NCBI GenBank assembly: GCA_018224345.1
Contig: JAGTUW010000286.1
Location: 1 to 14,291, forward strand
Length of the DNA stretch: 14,291 nucleotides
Reading direction: 5' to 3'
From: Bacteroidota bacterium
GTDB taxonomy: Bacteria; Bacteroidota; Ignavibacteria; SZUA-365
Below, in pieces: positions 6,984 through 14,291 of this stretch. A program made the position numbers and the translations under genes. The first letter of the stretch is position 1. Each line of letters opens with the position of its first letter. The notes under the pieces were generated by a model. It saw nothing but the letters and a program-made list of their open reading frames with translations, had not been told where the DNA came from and searched no databases.

Positions 6984-8018
6984 ATGAAACTCTCCGATTT
7001 TGATTATCCCTTTCCCAAAAGTCTGATTGCCAAATATCCGGTCGAGGAACGTGATCAGGCGCGTCTGATGGTTGTTCATCGCGACACCGGAGATGTCGAG
7101 CATCGGTTGTTTTCCGATATTCACGAATATTTCCGGAAAGGGGATGCACTGGTATTGAATGATACGAAGGTGTTTCCTGCCCGATTGATCGGTCGCAAAG
7201 AGAAAACAAATGCCAAAATTGAAGTGTTTTTGCTTCGCGAGCTGAGCAAGGTCGATCGACTCTGGGATGTCATCGTCGACCCCGCGCGGAAGGTGCGCAT
7301 AGGCAATAAAATATATTTTTCTGACAAGTTGATGTGTGAGGTCATCGATAATACGACCTCACGGGGACGCACCGTCCGCTTCAACTATCAGGGTGACTTT
7401 TTCAAGCTCATCGATCAGGTCGGACAGACGCCGTTGCCGCCGTATATCAAGCGGGAACCGGAGGAATCCGATAAAAAGAATTATCAGACAGTTTTCGCCC
7501 GGGAGGTCGGCGCCGTCGCAGCACCGACAGCCGGGTTGCACTTTTCCAAAAAACTGATCGGCCGTCTGAAGAAAAAAGGTGTCGGTGTGACATCCGTCCT
7601 TCTGCACATCGGGCATGGTACGTTCCGTCCGGTGGAAGTCGAGGATCTGACAAAGCACAAAATGCATTCGGAATACTATGAAATTCCGCCCGAGGCGTGT
7701 ACTGCTGTCAACAAGGCCAAGGCGGCCAAAAAAAATATCGTCGTTTGCGGGACCAGCACGGTGCGTGCACTGGAATCAAGTGTCACAACCATGCGTCAGC
7801 TTACCCCGGCTCGTGGGTGGACGGACAAATTCATTTATCCACCGTATGATTTTAAAATTACGGACAGGCTGATTACGAATTTCCACATGCCGAAATCGAC
7901 TCTGCTCATGATGGTGGCGGCATTTACCGATTACGATCTGATGATGAAGGCATACAAAAAAGCCACAAAGGAGAAATATCGTCTCTTCAGTTATGGAGAT
8001 GCGATGTTGATTCTCTGA
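6984..8018 (+). CDS. queA: S-adenosylmethionine:tRNA ribosyltransferase-isomerase QueA
   Basis: The 344-residue protein is full length for QueA. This enzyme transfers and isomerises the ribosyl moiety of SAM onto preQ1 at position 34 of tRNAs for Asp, Asn, His and Tyr, forming epoxyqueuosine in the cytoplasm. Conserved blocks are visible in order: KSLIAKYPVEERDQARLMVV, ALVLNDTKVFPARLIGRK, QTPLPPYIKR, EVGAVAAPTAGLHFS, LLHIGHGTFRPV, MHSEYYEIP, GTSTVRALES and ITDRLITNFHMPKSTLLMMV. No key block is missing. The ATG at 6984 begins the typical MKLSDFDYPFPKSLIA start. There is no clear Shine-Dalgarno sequence (only ggaac just upstream), as is common in Bacteroidota. It has its own promoter candidate upstream and a hairpin terminator 37 nt after the stop, so it is probably monocistronic. 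Confidence 0.97.
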   Translation: MKLSDFDYPFPKSLIAKYPVEERDQARLMVVHRDTGDVEHRLFSDIHEYFRKGDALVLNDTKVFPARLIGRKEKTNAKIEVFLLRELSKVDRLWDVIVDPARKVRIGNKIYFSDKLMCEVIDNTTSRGRTVRFNYQGDFFKLIDQVGQTPLPPYIKREPEESDKKNYQTVFAREVGAVAAPTAGLHFSKKLIGRLKKKGVGVTSVLLHIGHGTFRPVEVEDLTKHKMHSEYYEIPPEACTAVNKAKAAKKNIVVCGTSTVRALESSVTTMRQLTPARGWTDKFIYPPYDFKITDRLITNFHMPKSTLLMMVAAFTDYDLMMKAYKKATKEKYRLFSYGDAMLIL

Positions 8019-8321
8019 TCAACGGCCGTATTCCTTCTCCCGTTTTTGATGTTGCGCAGGCGAAGTGTTGGCTTCGCCTGCTGCATTTCTACACCGCGCA
8101 TGGCCCACTTCAGGAAAGGGTTGTTCTCCCTGTTCACCGACGGAGAGGGCAGAGCAGCCCGGAAGCTTCCATTGATGAAATGCTCTGTCTGAAGAAAGGG
8201 GCGGACACAGATCGATAGCGATTCTACGGATTACGAGTGGTTGGGAACGAAGCCGTCGGACAATCCCCGGAGGCGTACAGCAAGTCTTCCAGCATGGATA
8301 GTTGAACAATATGAGATCAGG
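8019..8321. other. Intergenic region between queA and ispD
   Basis: These 303 bp hold the queA hairpin near the left end and nothing else that I can name. The ispD frame is open upstream to a TTG at 8241, but the extension has no family similarity. A 96-codon minus-strand frame (8309-8019) is not protein-like. I see no full TAnnTTTG promoter, so ispD-rsmI may use a non-consensus promoter here or read-through from queA. Confidence 0.5.
8056..8081 (+). terminator. Hairpin terminator after queA
   Basis: GCAGGCGAAG (8056-8065) pairs perfectly with CTTCGCCTGC (8072-8081) around a 6-nt loop TGTTGG. It begins 37 nt after the queA stop. The following sequence (tgcatttct) is only weakly T-rich, so termination may be leaky or the hairpin may mainly protect the transcript end. 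Confidence 0.6.
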
Positions 8322-9008
8322 ATGAACGAGTTTATCGTATGTATACCGGCTGCCGGCTGCGGGCGACGTATGGGCGGTAGTTCACCAAAACAGTATCTGC
8401 CACTGCGTGGGAGAACTGTACTGGAGCGGACACTCGATGTCTTCGACCTGATGGAGAAATGCCGCGCTGTGTTTCTGGCGGTGGACGATGTGCAATATGC
8501 GCAGTCCCTGATCGATGCTACTGCATGGAGCATGCCGATTCACATCGTTTCCGGGGGCGTCAGGAGACAGGATTCCGTAGCGCGGGCACTGGAGCGATGC
8601 GATGATAACCATGCGATCGTTCTCGTGCACGATGCCGCACGTCCCTGTGTTACTCCGGCGCAGGTGTCTGCTGTCGTCGAAGCCGTGTGTGTCCATGGTG
8701 CGGCCCTGCTGGCCTTGCCAGCACGGGATACGATGAAGCGGGTCCATGCCGGTGTCGTAAGGGAAACATTGGATCGTTCCATCATCTGGCATGCGCAGAC
8801 ACCGCAGGCAGCACACGCTGGATTGTTGCGGCTCGCATTCGCCGAAGCGCAACGCCGGGGTATCGAGGCGACGGATGATGTTTCGCTGCTGGAGGCCATG
8901 GATGTCCCCGTTCACGTGGTGGAGGGATCTCCCGAGAATATAAAGATCACCACACCGGAGGATCTCTCCGTCGCTGAAGCTATCCTCGCTTTACAGGGCA
9001 GGGTATGA
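8322..9008 (+). CDS. ispD: 2-C-methyl-D-erythritol 4-phosphate cytidylyltransferase IspD
   Basis: The 228-residue protein is full length for IspD, the cytoplasmic third step of the MEP pathway: MEP + CTP gives CDP-ME + PPi, leading to isoprenoid precursors. The CTP-binding signature IPAAGCGRRMGGSSPKQY is at residues 8-25. Further family marks are GGVRRQDSVARAL (78-90), LVHDAARPCVTP (101-112), the DTMKR loop (136-140), TPQ (160-162), EATDDVSLLE (182-191) and GSPENIKITTPEDL (202-215). The catalytic Arg (in GRRMG) and Lys (in PKQY) are present. I chose ATG 8322 because it immediately precedes the conserved N-terminus; the frame is open to a TTG at 8241 but that part is not conserved. The Shine-Dalgarno sequence is weak (atcagg directly before ATG). 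The stop overlaps the start of the rsmI-like gene by 4 bp, indicating translational coupling. Confidence 0.96.
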   Translation: MNEFIVCIPAAGCGRRMGGSSPKQYLPLRGRTVLERTLDVFDLMEKCRAVFLAVDDVQYAQSLIDATAWSMPIHIVSGGVRRQDSVARALERCDDNHAIVLVHDAARPCVTPAQVSAVVEAVCVHGAALLALPARDTMKRVHAGVVRETLDRSIIWHAQTPQAAHAGLLRLAFAEAQRRGIEATDDVSLLEAMDVPVHVVEGSPENIKITTPEDLSVAEAILALQGRV

Positions 9009-9700
9009 TGGCCGGCGTCGGGACACTGTATATCGTCGGTACACCGATCGGTCACTACGATGATATCACTCTGCGTGCCCTCGATGTGCTGCGAAATGTG
9101 GATTACATCGCCTGTGAGGAAAGAAAAATCGCACTGCGTCTGCTTTCCCGCCATGATATCGAGAAGGAATTGGTCGAGGTCAATGAGCACAGCGAGAAAG
9201 AAGAGACGGATCAGATCATTCTCGATCTCGCCATGGGCAGGCACATCGCACTGATTTCCGATTGTGGCATGCCGGTGTTCGCCGATCCCGGGTCGCACCT
9301 GCTGAAGGAGGCAATCGATACAGGGATCCATGTCACCGCTGTGCCCGGCCCGACTTCGCTGACCACCGCACTGGCACTTTCGGGATTCGATGCACACCGG
9401 TTTTATTTCCATGGCTTTCTCTCTCCGAAAAAGGAACGACGGCGGGAAGAATTGCAGACATTACGGAATATCGACACGCCCCTTGTGTTTCTCGATGCGC
9501 CGTATCGACTTCTCCAGGTGCTGGAGGATATGCGGAGAATACTCGGAAAAGGCCGTCCCGCAGTGGTCGCCAGTGACCTGACCCTGCCCGGAGAGGATCT
9601 CAGACGCGGGACACTGGATACACTCGTACGTCATTTCCGCGAGGATACGCGGAAACGGGAATTCGTCATTATTGTCGGACCGGGAAGAAAAAAGAAATAA
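9005..9700 (+). CDS. rsmI: RsmI-like 16S rRNA (cytidine-2'-O)-methyltransferase, variant without C-terminal domain
   Basis: This 231-residue tetrapyrrole-methylase-fold protein is related to RsmI, which 2'-O-methylates C1402 of 16S rRNA with SAM. Family marks include GTLYIVGTPIGHYDDITLRA (6-25), IACEERKIALRLL (35-47), LISDCGMPVFADPG (83-96), VPGPTSLTTALALSGF (113-128), FYFHGFLSPKK (133-143) and a C-terminal REFVIIVGPG. Canonical RsmI has CEDTRHT and SDAGTPGISDPG at the corresponding places, so this belongs to a divergent subfamily. At 231 residues it also lacks the ~50-residue C-terminal domain of E. coli RsmI (286 residues). The target is therefore likely, but not certainly, C1402. The ATG at 9005 shares ATGA with the ispD stop; a second ATG at 9008 gives one residue fewer. 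A strong terminator follows 80 nt after the stop. Confidence 0.88.
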   Translation: MMAGVGTLYIVGTPIGHYDDITLRALDVLRNVDYIACEERKIALRLLSRHDIEKELVEVNEHSEKEETDQIILDLAMGRHIALISDCGMPVFADPGSHLLKEAIDTGIHVTAVPGPTSLTTALALSGFDAHRFYFHGFLSPKKERRREELQTLRNIDTPLVFLDAPYRLLQVLEDMRRILGKGRPAVVASDLTLPGEDLRRGTLDTLVRHFREDTRKREFVIIVGPGRKKK

Positions 9701-9780
9701 TGACGGCTACAACCACCGATGGGGGATGGATGTACCGGTAGTACTGAAGATTGCGTTTTCAGTGAACGAACATTCTCCGG

Positions 9781-9823
9781 AACGAAAAGAACCGCCTGTA
9801 TTGCACAGGCGGTTCTTTTCGTT
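9781..9823. terminator. Bidirectional intrinsic terminator between rsmI and the ASH-repeat gene
   Basis: A perfect 19-bp stem (9781-9799 with 9805-9823) encloses the 5-nt loop ATTGC. The GC-rich core CCGCCTGT/ACAGGCGG is flanked by AACGAAAAGAA and TTCTTTTCGTT. The T-rich right arm serves as the U-tract for the plus-strand ispD-rsmI transcript, and the A-rich left arm does so for the minus-strand gene that ends at 9861. Its position between two convergent genes fits a shared terminator. Confidence 0.9.
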
Positions 9824-9860
9824 TCGCTTTGTAAGCTGGTGTATGACGCTCGTTTTTCGT

Positions 9861-10127
9861 CTATGGAATGACGACCATGCGTTTGACAACGGCTCCCGCC
9901 TGCGTATGCAGTACGTACATGTATGAACCCTGGCGCAAGCCCGTGACATCGAGAAGCAGGGTGTGTTTCCCCTTCATCCGTGCGCCCTGATCGGCGCGAA
10001 GAATATGCCGTCCGATGACGTCATAGAGATCAAGCGTGATATCACTGTCATCCGGGAGGGTGTAACTGATACTTGTCGTCCCGTCACGGCTGAGAGAGAC
10101 GGGGTTCGGACTGTTCTGTCGCAGTGA
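9861..10127 (-). other. T9SS type A sorting domain (C-terminal secretion signal)
   Basis: These are the last 88 codons of the large ASH-repeat gene. They show the three hallmarks of Por_Secre_tail domains: an N-terminal N-SPNP box (QNSPNPVSLSRDG), a central LDLYDVIGRHI strand pair, and a terminal YVLHTQAG..VKRMVVIP ending just before the stop. Such tails direct substrates through the type IX machinery and are normally cleaved by the PorU sortase. Confidence 0.88.
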
Positions 10128-13100
10128 GAGAGCGCCTGCAATATTCAGGAGCCGATCATCAGGCATGCAGTAATTGACCAGTTCGAAGGTCCCGTCGATG
10201 CGATCAATGACTGTTGCATATCCGCCGGTGAAGCCGAAATCATCGGACATACGCACAGGAGTGGAAAGGGAGTTCCCGATAAGGACACGACAGCGGAGCC
10301 AGGCGAGAGGGCGCATGCCGGAGGCGACCGTGCCGTTTTCTGCGATGATGGTTACTTCGCCGTTCGCATTGTCATACGTGAAGTCGACCTGCATACCGGC
10401 CGAAAGCGAACCTTCCGTGACAACCTCCAGTGGCCAGAGCATGCTTCTGTTGAAGCTGATGCCACCCGACCACCCGCTGACATCGGCGGGACCGAGATCG
10501 CTGTCGGTAAGAATGGGAATGTTGATGATCGCATCCTGCATCGCTTGCATCGAGCCGATGCTCAGAACTGCCTGCACGATGGGCTGTGGAATGCCCACGC
10601 CATCCAACCTGGCAGTCACGCGGAACGCGCAGGGGTGGTCACTTATGAGTATGAGTGAATCGACAAGGTTCCCAACTGCCTGGGGAAGGAATTCCACCTC
10701 AGCAGTCATACTACCGGATGGTGGTATGACATGTGGGGTTGGTGGTGTGACATTGCGCAGAATGAAGTGAGTGCCCGGCAACGTCAGTGTCTGCACCGAG
10801 ACGGGAATTTCGGAGGAGTTGACGATGGAGAGCGACTGCGTCCCACCGGACTGCCCTATCACTGTCGCGGGGAAGGTAATCCATTCAAGGGCAAGGGACG
10901 GAAGGATCCGGCGTGCCGTTATCGTTGTCCGGCGCTCGATGGCAGACCCGAAGGCGGTAAAGGAACTGACAACGGTCGCGCTGTAATTTCGTGTAGCTTC
11001 TTGCGCTGTCAGTGATACTTCGACCGGGAGGGTTGTGCCCGGAGCGATCGGTAGCGGGAGGGATGTCGGTGCAGGAAGAACGATAGAGAAAAACGCGGCG
11101 TCGGGACCTTCGAGGCGCATGCTCTCCAGGGTCACTTCCTCAAGATAGGTGGAAGTTATGGAGAATTGTGCGACGGAAGGTGTGCACCAGGCTTCGGTTC
11201 CGAGATCGACGGATGCTGGTTGTGTCAAGGCGCCTTCTTCGCCTCGGGCCTGCAGTGCGAACACTGTCGAATCTGTACAGGGGTCGGTCACTTCCATCGT
11301 CAGCGTGCCGGTGAACATCCCGGCCGTCGGGAGCGTCAACGTCAGCGTGACTTCCAGTTCTTCACCCGGATTGATGCAGAAGGGTGGGAGAGGCATGACA
11401 CTCAATTCAGGCGGGAAGGAGGCATCGACATAACAGAGCGGCGTACTCCCGTCATTTCTGATTGTGACAGTGCGTGATTCCGGACTTCCTGCCTGCACAG
11501 GGCCAAAATCGACAGTGCCCCCTGCATCGGCACGAAGGGTAATGCGTCCGGCCTCCAATGGAATATCGAATTGTGGCAGCACAGCGTCGTCTGTCTGTAC
11601 CGATAGTGCTGCAATCACCGGGCCATCCGCTGCGAGTTGCGCGGGATTGTAGCGTATTTCGAATATGCGTTCCGACCCGGGTTGAAGTACTTCCGGAGGG
11701 GTGAGCGGTGTCATATTGGTGAACGCCGATGCTTGCGGACCGGTAATCACTGCAGAGATCAATGTGATCGGACCCGTGCCTGTATTTCTCAGCGTATCGA
11801 AGAGTGTCGTAATCTCGCACTGTGCTTTGTCACCAAAGACGAGAAGCGGAGGATGCGCTTCGATCGTTCCCTTTACCGCGCGCCCTTCCACGTCAACACA
11901 GATGGTATCCGCACACGGTGAGGAAAAGATAATGCAAACCGTCGCGGTGAAATCACCTTCGACGGCAGGCGCGAAGCGCAGACCGATATCGGCAGATTGT
12001 CCCGTGCTGATAGCAGACGGCTGTGTGCCGGTCAGGGAGAAGACACCTGTGGGCTGGATTTCAATCCGATCGATCACGGCATCGAAACCACCGTTGTTTT
12101 CCACGGTGATCTGCCGGTTGCTCACAGCCCCGACATTAAGAGTCGGAAACAGCAGCGGATCCGGATTCGCCGCGTATTGTTGCTCGACGGCTTCCGCCTT
12201 CAGCGAGATAGGGAACTCCTCTCCGCAGCGTTCGGTCGTCAGCAGCAGGACATCGTCGAACACACCGTATGCGGGACGCGTGAACTCCACGTCGAAGCTG
12301 TAGGACTGTCCCGGATTGATGAGCTGAGCATCCGTCATCGTTGCCGAGAACGCAGCTCCACCGTTGACGAAAGAAAGCTCGACAGTTTCAGGGAGTGTGC
12401 CCGTATTTGTAATCGTGATCCGGCGTGCTTCACCGGGCATGCAGTCGGCCAGACGTCCGAAATCGATGTCATGTTCGGAAACACTGATACCCGAGGAATC
12501 ACGGGAGGCACGCAGGGCGACATTCAATACGGGGTATGCAGGATCATTACTTGTAATGATCAGTGTTCCCTGATCGGTACCGCTGAGTGCCGGCGAGGCA
12601 CAAATACGCAGGGTCCGTTCCTCGTTGGACGTGAGCACGAAAGGCACAGCGGTGACCGGAGGATCGAACGCAAACGTCGTACCACTCTGCGTGATGTTCA
12701 GACCAAGAACCTCGACGGGTTCCGGACTCTGATTTTTGAGAATGATTTCCTCGCATGAAGGCGTGTACTCGCAGGGATCGAGCATGTAGTCGATGTCGGC
12801 ACGGTCGGTGCTCAGTCCGTCGGTATCCCCGGAACCTGTCAGTGTCAATTCATACACCCAGGAGCAGGGATCGCTTTCGATTTCGATGACACCGGTGAAC
12901 GGACCTCGCGCATTCGGTGTGAAGCGGATATCGAAGGTGGTTACTCCCCCGGGTTGCAGGAGCTGCGGGAGGAAAGCGGCAGGAATCGCTTCGAACACCG
13001 ACGCCGCCTGGACAACACGGATGCCTGTGATTGTCACTGCTTGACTGCTCGTATTTCTGATGATGAAATGTCGTTCTTCCGGAACAAACAGCCGGGTGAA

Positions 13101-14291
13101 AAAGGCTGTGCCGGCATCGCCCTCGACCGAAAATTCCGCGATGGTACGTTCCGCAGTGATGTCAATTTCTGTGGGGCTGGCGATTCTGTCATTATGCGTC
13201 AGCCGGATGATGGCATGACTGCGTCCTTCTGTCGCTCTGTCGAACTCCACGATCATCGGGTAGCTGCTTGCCGGATTGACTGTATCACCGATTTCGGGTT
13301 GAATGACGCGGAAATGAGCGAAATCGGGACCCGTGACACTGATGCTGTAAAATACGAGTGGCCCATTTCCTTCGTTCCGTATCATGACGGTGTCACGCAG
13401 GGCCGGGGGACATTCCTGCACACCCAGATCGGCTGCTTCGGGAGCATTGATTTCCGGGTTGGCAACACAGATGGCCTCGATGTCGATTGCGGCGGTATCG
13501 GCGCATTGTGCATCCCATCGCACGATGACCGAGGTGTTATACTCGCCGACCTGCGACGGATAGAAGCGGACGGCGATGGTGGTAAACTCACCGGGGCGCA
13601 GCGTCAGCGGCAGGAAAGGTCTGACGCTGAACTGCAGCACTGCATGCTGCTCGGAAAATTCTATATCAGTGATATGCGCGGGCGTGGTGCCAGGATTGCT
13701 GATGGTTATATTCCGGATTTCCTCCTGGAATACGAACAGAGGACCGAAACGCACCGGTCCCTTCGGATCGAATTCCAGCTCCGTTTCCAGTCCTGTTCCT
13801 TTCAACGTCAGGAACAAGGTATCTGCACAGGGCCCGCCGACCAATCTGTAGGTGCCTTCATAACTGCCTGGTTGCAGTGGAGAAAACCGCAATCTGTAAT
13901 CCCTGCTGCTGTCCTGTTCGAGGTAGACCGAATAATCGGGGGAATCGAAGACCCGGTCACCGCTGACGAATTCGAGTACACCGAGATAAGCGAAGGTATT
14001 GCCGATATTACTCAGCGTGATGGTTGTGTCCTTTTCCGTACCATGGCAGATGGATCCGAAGTCAACCGTTGCGACCGATGCGGCCACGCGGGTCTGCTGT
14101 CCGAGTCCGTTGAATGTGATCAGGGAGGTGTCGGGACAGGAAGGGTTGCCATGCACGAGACGATAGACACCACTGCGCCAGGCGCTGTCCTGTGGTGCGA
14201 AACGAATGGTAAATATCTCGTAGTCCTGTATGACAGTTCCCGGATCCGGTCTCAGTATGCTGAAATCGTTGTGACCGGAGACAAATTGCCA
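9861..14291 (-). CDS. Large secreted ASH-repeat (choice-of-anchor D) protein with cohesin-like domain and T9SS sorting tail, 5' end outside window
   Basis: At least 1476 residues are visible and the frame stays open to the right edge, so the N-terminus with its expected signal peptide is missing. From right to left on the DNA, the visible part holds one partial and about eleven complete ~100-residue beta-sandwich repeats of the ASPM-SPD-2-hydin (ASH) / choice-of-anchor-D type. Each has a pattern like VDFG...C...ITLSNIGN...LRPG...VRFxP...G.Y...V......C.DT....L.G. A cohesin-like domain follows (about 10570-10170; VLSIGSMQAMQDAIINIPIL to DRIDGTFELV). The last ~88 residues (10127-9861) form a T9SS type A sorting domain: QNSPNPV, YTLPDDSDITLDLYDVIGR, and G.Y.Y.L as GSYMYVLHTQAGAVVKRMVV. 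The protein is therefore exported by Sec then T9SS and released or anchored at the cell surface. A structural or adhesive role is inferred. Conserved Cys pairs (PCADT, QCADT, DPCTDS) may form disulfides within or between repeats. Confidence 0.93.
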   Translation of the reverse strand, partial: WQFVSGHNDFSILRPDPGTVIQDYEIFTIRFAPQDSAWRSGVYRLVHGNPSCPDTSLITFNGLGQQTRVAASVATVDFGSICHGTEKDTTITLSNIGNTFAYLGVLEFVSGDRVFDSPDYSVYLEQDSSRDYRLRFSPLQPGSYEGTYRLVGGPCADTLFLTLKGTGLETELEFDPKGPVRFGPLFVFQEEIRNITISNPGTTPAHITDIEFSEQHAVLQFSVRPFLPLTLRPGEFTTIAVRFYPSQVGEYNTSVIVRWDAQCADTAAIDIEAICVANPEINAPEAADLGVQECPPALRDTVMIRNEGNGPLVFYSISVTGPDFAHFRVIQPEIGDTVNPASSYPMIVEFDRATEGRSHAIIRLTHNDRIASPTEIDITAERTIAEFSVEGDAGTAFFTRLFVPEERHFIIRNTSSQAVTITGIRVVQAASVFEAIPAAFLPQLLQPGGVTTFDIRFTPNARGPFTGVIEIESDPCSWVYELTLTGSGDTDGLSTDRADIDYMLDPCEYTPSCEEIILKNQSPEPVEVLGLNITQSGTTFAFDPPVTAVPFVLTSNEERTLRICASPALSGTDQGTLIITSNDPAYPVLNVALRASRDSSGISVSEHDIDFGRLADCMPGEARRITITNTGTLPETVELSFVNGGAAFSATMTDAQLINPGQSYSFDVEFTRPAYGVFDDVLLLTTERCGEEFPISLKAEAVEQQYAANPDPLLFPTLNVGAVSNRQITVENNGGFDAVIDRIEIQPTGVFSLTGTQPSAISTGQSADIGLRFAPAVEGDFTATVCIIFSSPCADTICVDVEGRAVKGTIEAHPPLLVFGDKAQCEITTLFDTLRNTGTGPITLISAVITGPQASAFTNMTPLTPPEVLQPGSERIFEIRYNPAQLAADGPVIAALSVQTDDAVLPQFDIPLEAGRITLRADAGGTVDFGPVQAGSPESRTVTIRNDGSTPLCYVDASFPPELSVMPLPPFCINPGEELEVTLTLTLPTAGMFTGTLTMEVTDPCTDSTVFALQARGEEGALTQPASVDLGTEAWCTPSVAQFSITSTYLEEVTLESMRLEGPDAAFFSIVLPAPTSLPLPIAPGTTLPVEVSLTAQEATRNYSATVVSSFTAFGSAIERRTTITARRILPSLALEWITFPATVIGQSGGTQSLSIVNSSEIPVSVQTLTLPGTHFILRNVTPPTPHVIPPSGSMTAEVEFLPQAVGNLVDSLILISDHPCAFRVTARLDGVGIPQPIVQAVLSIGSMQAMQDAIINIPILTDSDLGPADVSGWSGGISFNRSMLWPLEVVTEGSLSAGMQVDFTYDNANGEVTIIAENGTVASGMRPLAWLRCRVLIGNSLSTPVRMSDDFGFTGGYATVIDRIDGTFELVNYCMPDDRLLNIAGALSLRQNSPNPVSLSRDGTTSISYTLPDDSDITLDLYDVIGRHILRADQGARMKGKHTLLLDVTGLRQGSYMYVLHTQAGAVVKRMVVIP

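Noticed and set aside
8241..8321. Upstream extension of ispD from a TTG codon
   Set aside because: The conserved IspD N-terminus begins at the ATG at 8322, and the 27 extra residues resemble no IspD.
10174..10770. 198-codon plus-strand open frame inside the ASH-repeat gene, and similar frames at 11701-12303 and 11997-12758
   Set aside because: All are antisense shadows of the continuous minus-strand repeat protein; they are low-complexity and have no domains.
9861..14156. Treating the GTG at 14156 as the true start of the large repeat protein
   Set aside because: The same frame stays open for 45 more codons to the window edge and continues as an ASH-type repeat (WQFVSGHNDF...RFAPQDSAWRSGVYRL), so the start lies beyond 14291.

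Overview
The window looks like a chromosomal segment from a member of the Bacteroidota/Chlorobi/Ignavibacteria side of the FCB group. Three observations support this. One protein ends in a type A sorting domain for the type IX secretion system (T9SS). A second has the CarboxypepD_reg-like plus DUF5686 architecture that is typical of Bacteroidota. The queA gene is preceded by a TTG / TAnnTTTG promoter of the Bacteroidota kind. The large choice-of-anchor-D (ASH) repeat protein is a style common in Ignavibacteria and Kapabacteria, but the exact lineage is inference.

Layout. From 1 to 2414 (minus strand) runs an open reading frame for a DUF5686 outer-membrane protein; it leaves the left edge, and its last ~34 visible residues match an internal stretch of glutamate synthase GltB instead. 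A divergent intergenic region (2415-2703) separates it from a secreted TPR protein of the RMDN type (2704-3672, plus). Convergent to that is a two-gene minus-strand operon (6453 down to 3701): a fused ADP-forming acyl-CoA synthetase followed by a small protein methyltransferase-like gene. A 530-bp region without a convincing gene follows and holds promoter candidates for both flanks. Then come three plus-strand housekeeping genes: queA (tRNA queuosine), a hairpin terminator, ispD (isoprenoid MEP pathway) and an rsmI-like rRNA methyltransferase overlapping ispD by 4 bp. A perfect 19-bp-stem bidirectional terminator separates rsmI from a very large minus-strand gene (9861 to beyond 14291). That gene encodes a secreted protein with at least eleven complete ~100-residue ASH-type repeats, a cohesin-like domain and a T9SS tail.

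Functionally this is mostly a housekeeping region (tRNA and rRNA modification, isoprenoid precursor synthesis, acyl-CoA/ATP metabolism) flanked by cell-envelope and secreted proteins. I see no tRNA, rRNA, CRISPR array, transposon or defence system. The most unusual signal is the left edge, where a DUF5686 protein turns in frame into GltB sequence within about 100 bp. That is probably an assembly chimera but should be checked.
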